In this document: piece by piece, positions 63,943 through 64,000 of the stretch | How the letters are laid out: each line of letters opens with the position of its first letter | Position numbering within the stretch: position 1 is the first letter of the stretch | Assembly (NCBI GenBank): GCA_030065015.1 | Contig: JASJDU010000019.1 | Location: 20,206 to 84,205 of the forward strand | DNA length: 64,000 bases | Direction of reading: 5' to 3' | Origin: Candidatus Caenarcanales bacterium | Lineage (GTDB): Bacteria; Cyanobacteriota; Vampirovibrionia; Caenarcaniphilales; Caenarcanaceae | Notes under the pieces: model-generated | Told to the model about the DNA's origin: nothing | Seen by the model: only the letters and a program-made list of their open reading frames with translations | Databases searched by the model: none | Program-made: the position numbers and the translations under genes

Positions 63943-64000
63943 ATTGGTTTATTTGAAGTGTTAAAAAACAAAGGCCAAAATGAGCTTCAAACACTTTACG
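63943..64000 (+). CDS. Start of a possible Leu/Phe-type amino-acid dehydrogenase (partial, ATT start)
   Basis: The frame is open from 63925 to the window edge. GAGGG (63931-63935) lies 7 nt before an ATT at 63943, which would start IGLFEVLKNKGQNELQTLY. This resembles the N-terminus of leucine/phenylalanine/valine dehydrogenases (LFE-L---G-EQL---YD). ATT starts are rare, so the true start or the frame may differ; an ATG at 63980 in another frame has AAAGG upstream and is a competing start. Only 19 codons are visible. Confidence 0.3.
   Translation, partial: MGLFEVLKNKGQNELQTLY

Overview
This is an AT-rich bacterial window (roughly one third G+C by eye, not counted). Genes are packed on both strands, starts are often TTG or GTG, and there are no rRNAs, recognisable tRNAs, insertion sequences or CRISPR arrays. 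The mix suggests a non-photosynthetic relative of Cyanobacteria (Melainabacteria/Vampirovibrionia type). Supporting genes are a respiratory NdhF/NuoL, a diiron alternative-oxidase/PTOX-like protein, a membrane protein resembling a cyanobacterial/plastid family, Gram-negative envelope genes (TolC, HlyD, murB/murC) and a motility-type cheC-cheD-cheR set. No photosystem or pigment gene is seen. This placement is inference and rests on remembered family distributions.

Layout. 1-5.3 kb: a cellulose-synthase-like glycosyltransferase with a degenerate PilZ tail, two small membrane proteins and ndhF. 5.3-12 kb: a probable two-gene minus-strand unit, a 1510-residue TPR protein followed by a superfamily II helicase. 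12-14.1 kb: a decayed region with a multiply frameshifted pseudogene and two small genes of unknown function. 14-21 kb: murB, murC, rpsT, rimI, a matrixin-like protease, a TPR lipoprotein and oligoendopeptidase F. 21-24 kb: small membrane proteins and an exported FAD oxidoreductase. 24-27 kb: an OmpR-type regulator without the phospho-acceptor aspartate, then cheC-cheD-cheR. 27-34 kb: a PHP phosphatase, an HtrA protease, the N-terminal half of transketolase, galU, the alternative oxidase, an Sfp-type transferase and trpA. 34-40.5 kb: an ABC permease, rsmH with an ftsL-like gene, trpD and an RluD-family pseudouridine synthase. 40.5-42 kb: a cluster of lineage-specific Ser/Thr-rich membrane proteins. 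42-51 kb: argB, a polyprenyl synthase, rpsB-tsf-atpB-queE, a MntA/HepT-type toxin-antitoxin pair, a LolD-like ATPase and a solitary atpA. 51-55.4 kb: an HlyD-TolC-ABC membrane export operon whose ABC gene is frameshifted at a T9 run and has no ATPase domain. 55.5-64 kb: a large Ser-rich membrane protein, a SWIM/SNF2 ATPase and a pentapeptide-repeat protein with a second, longer repeat layered on it. The right edge holds the probable start of an amino-acid dehydrogenase.

How the genes work together. NdhF, the polyprenyl synthase, the alternative oxidase and ATP synthase subunits a and alpha together imply a quinone-based aerobic respiratory chain. Their genes are scattered rather than in the usual operons. 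The accessory content most likely to hide new biology is: (i) the helicase/TPR pair; (ii) the ATPase-less exporter with a slippery frameshift; and (iii) a set of lineage-specific proteins sharing a short N-terminal leader, a Ser/Thr-rich spacer and one membrane segment.
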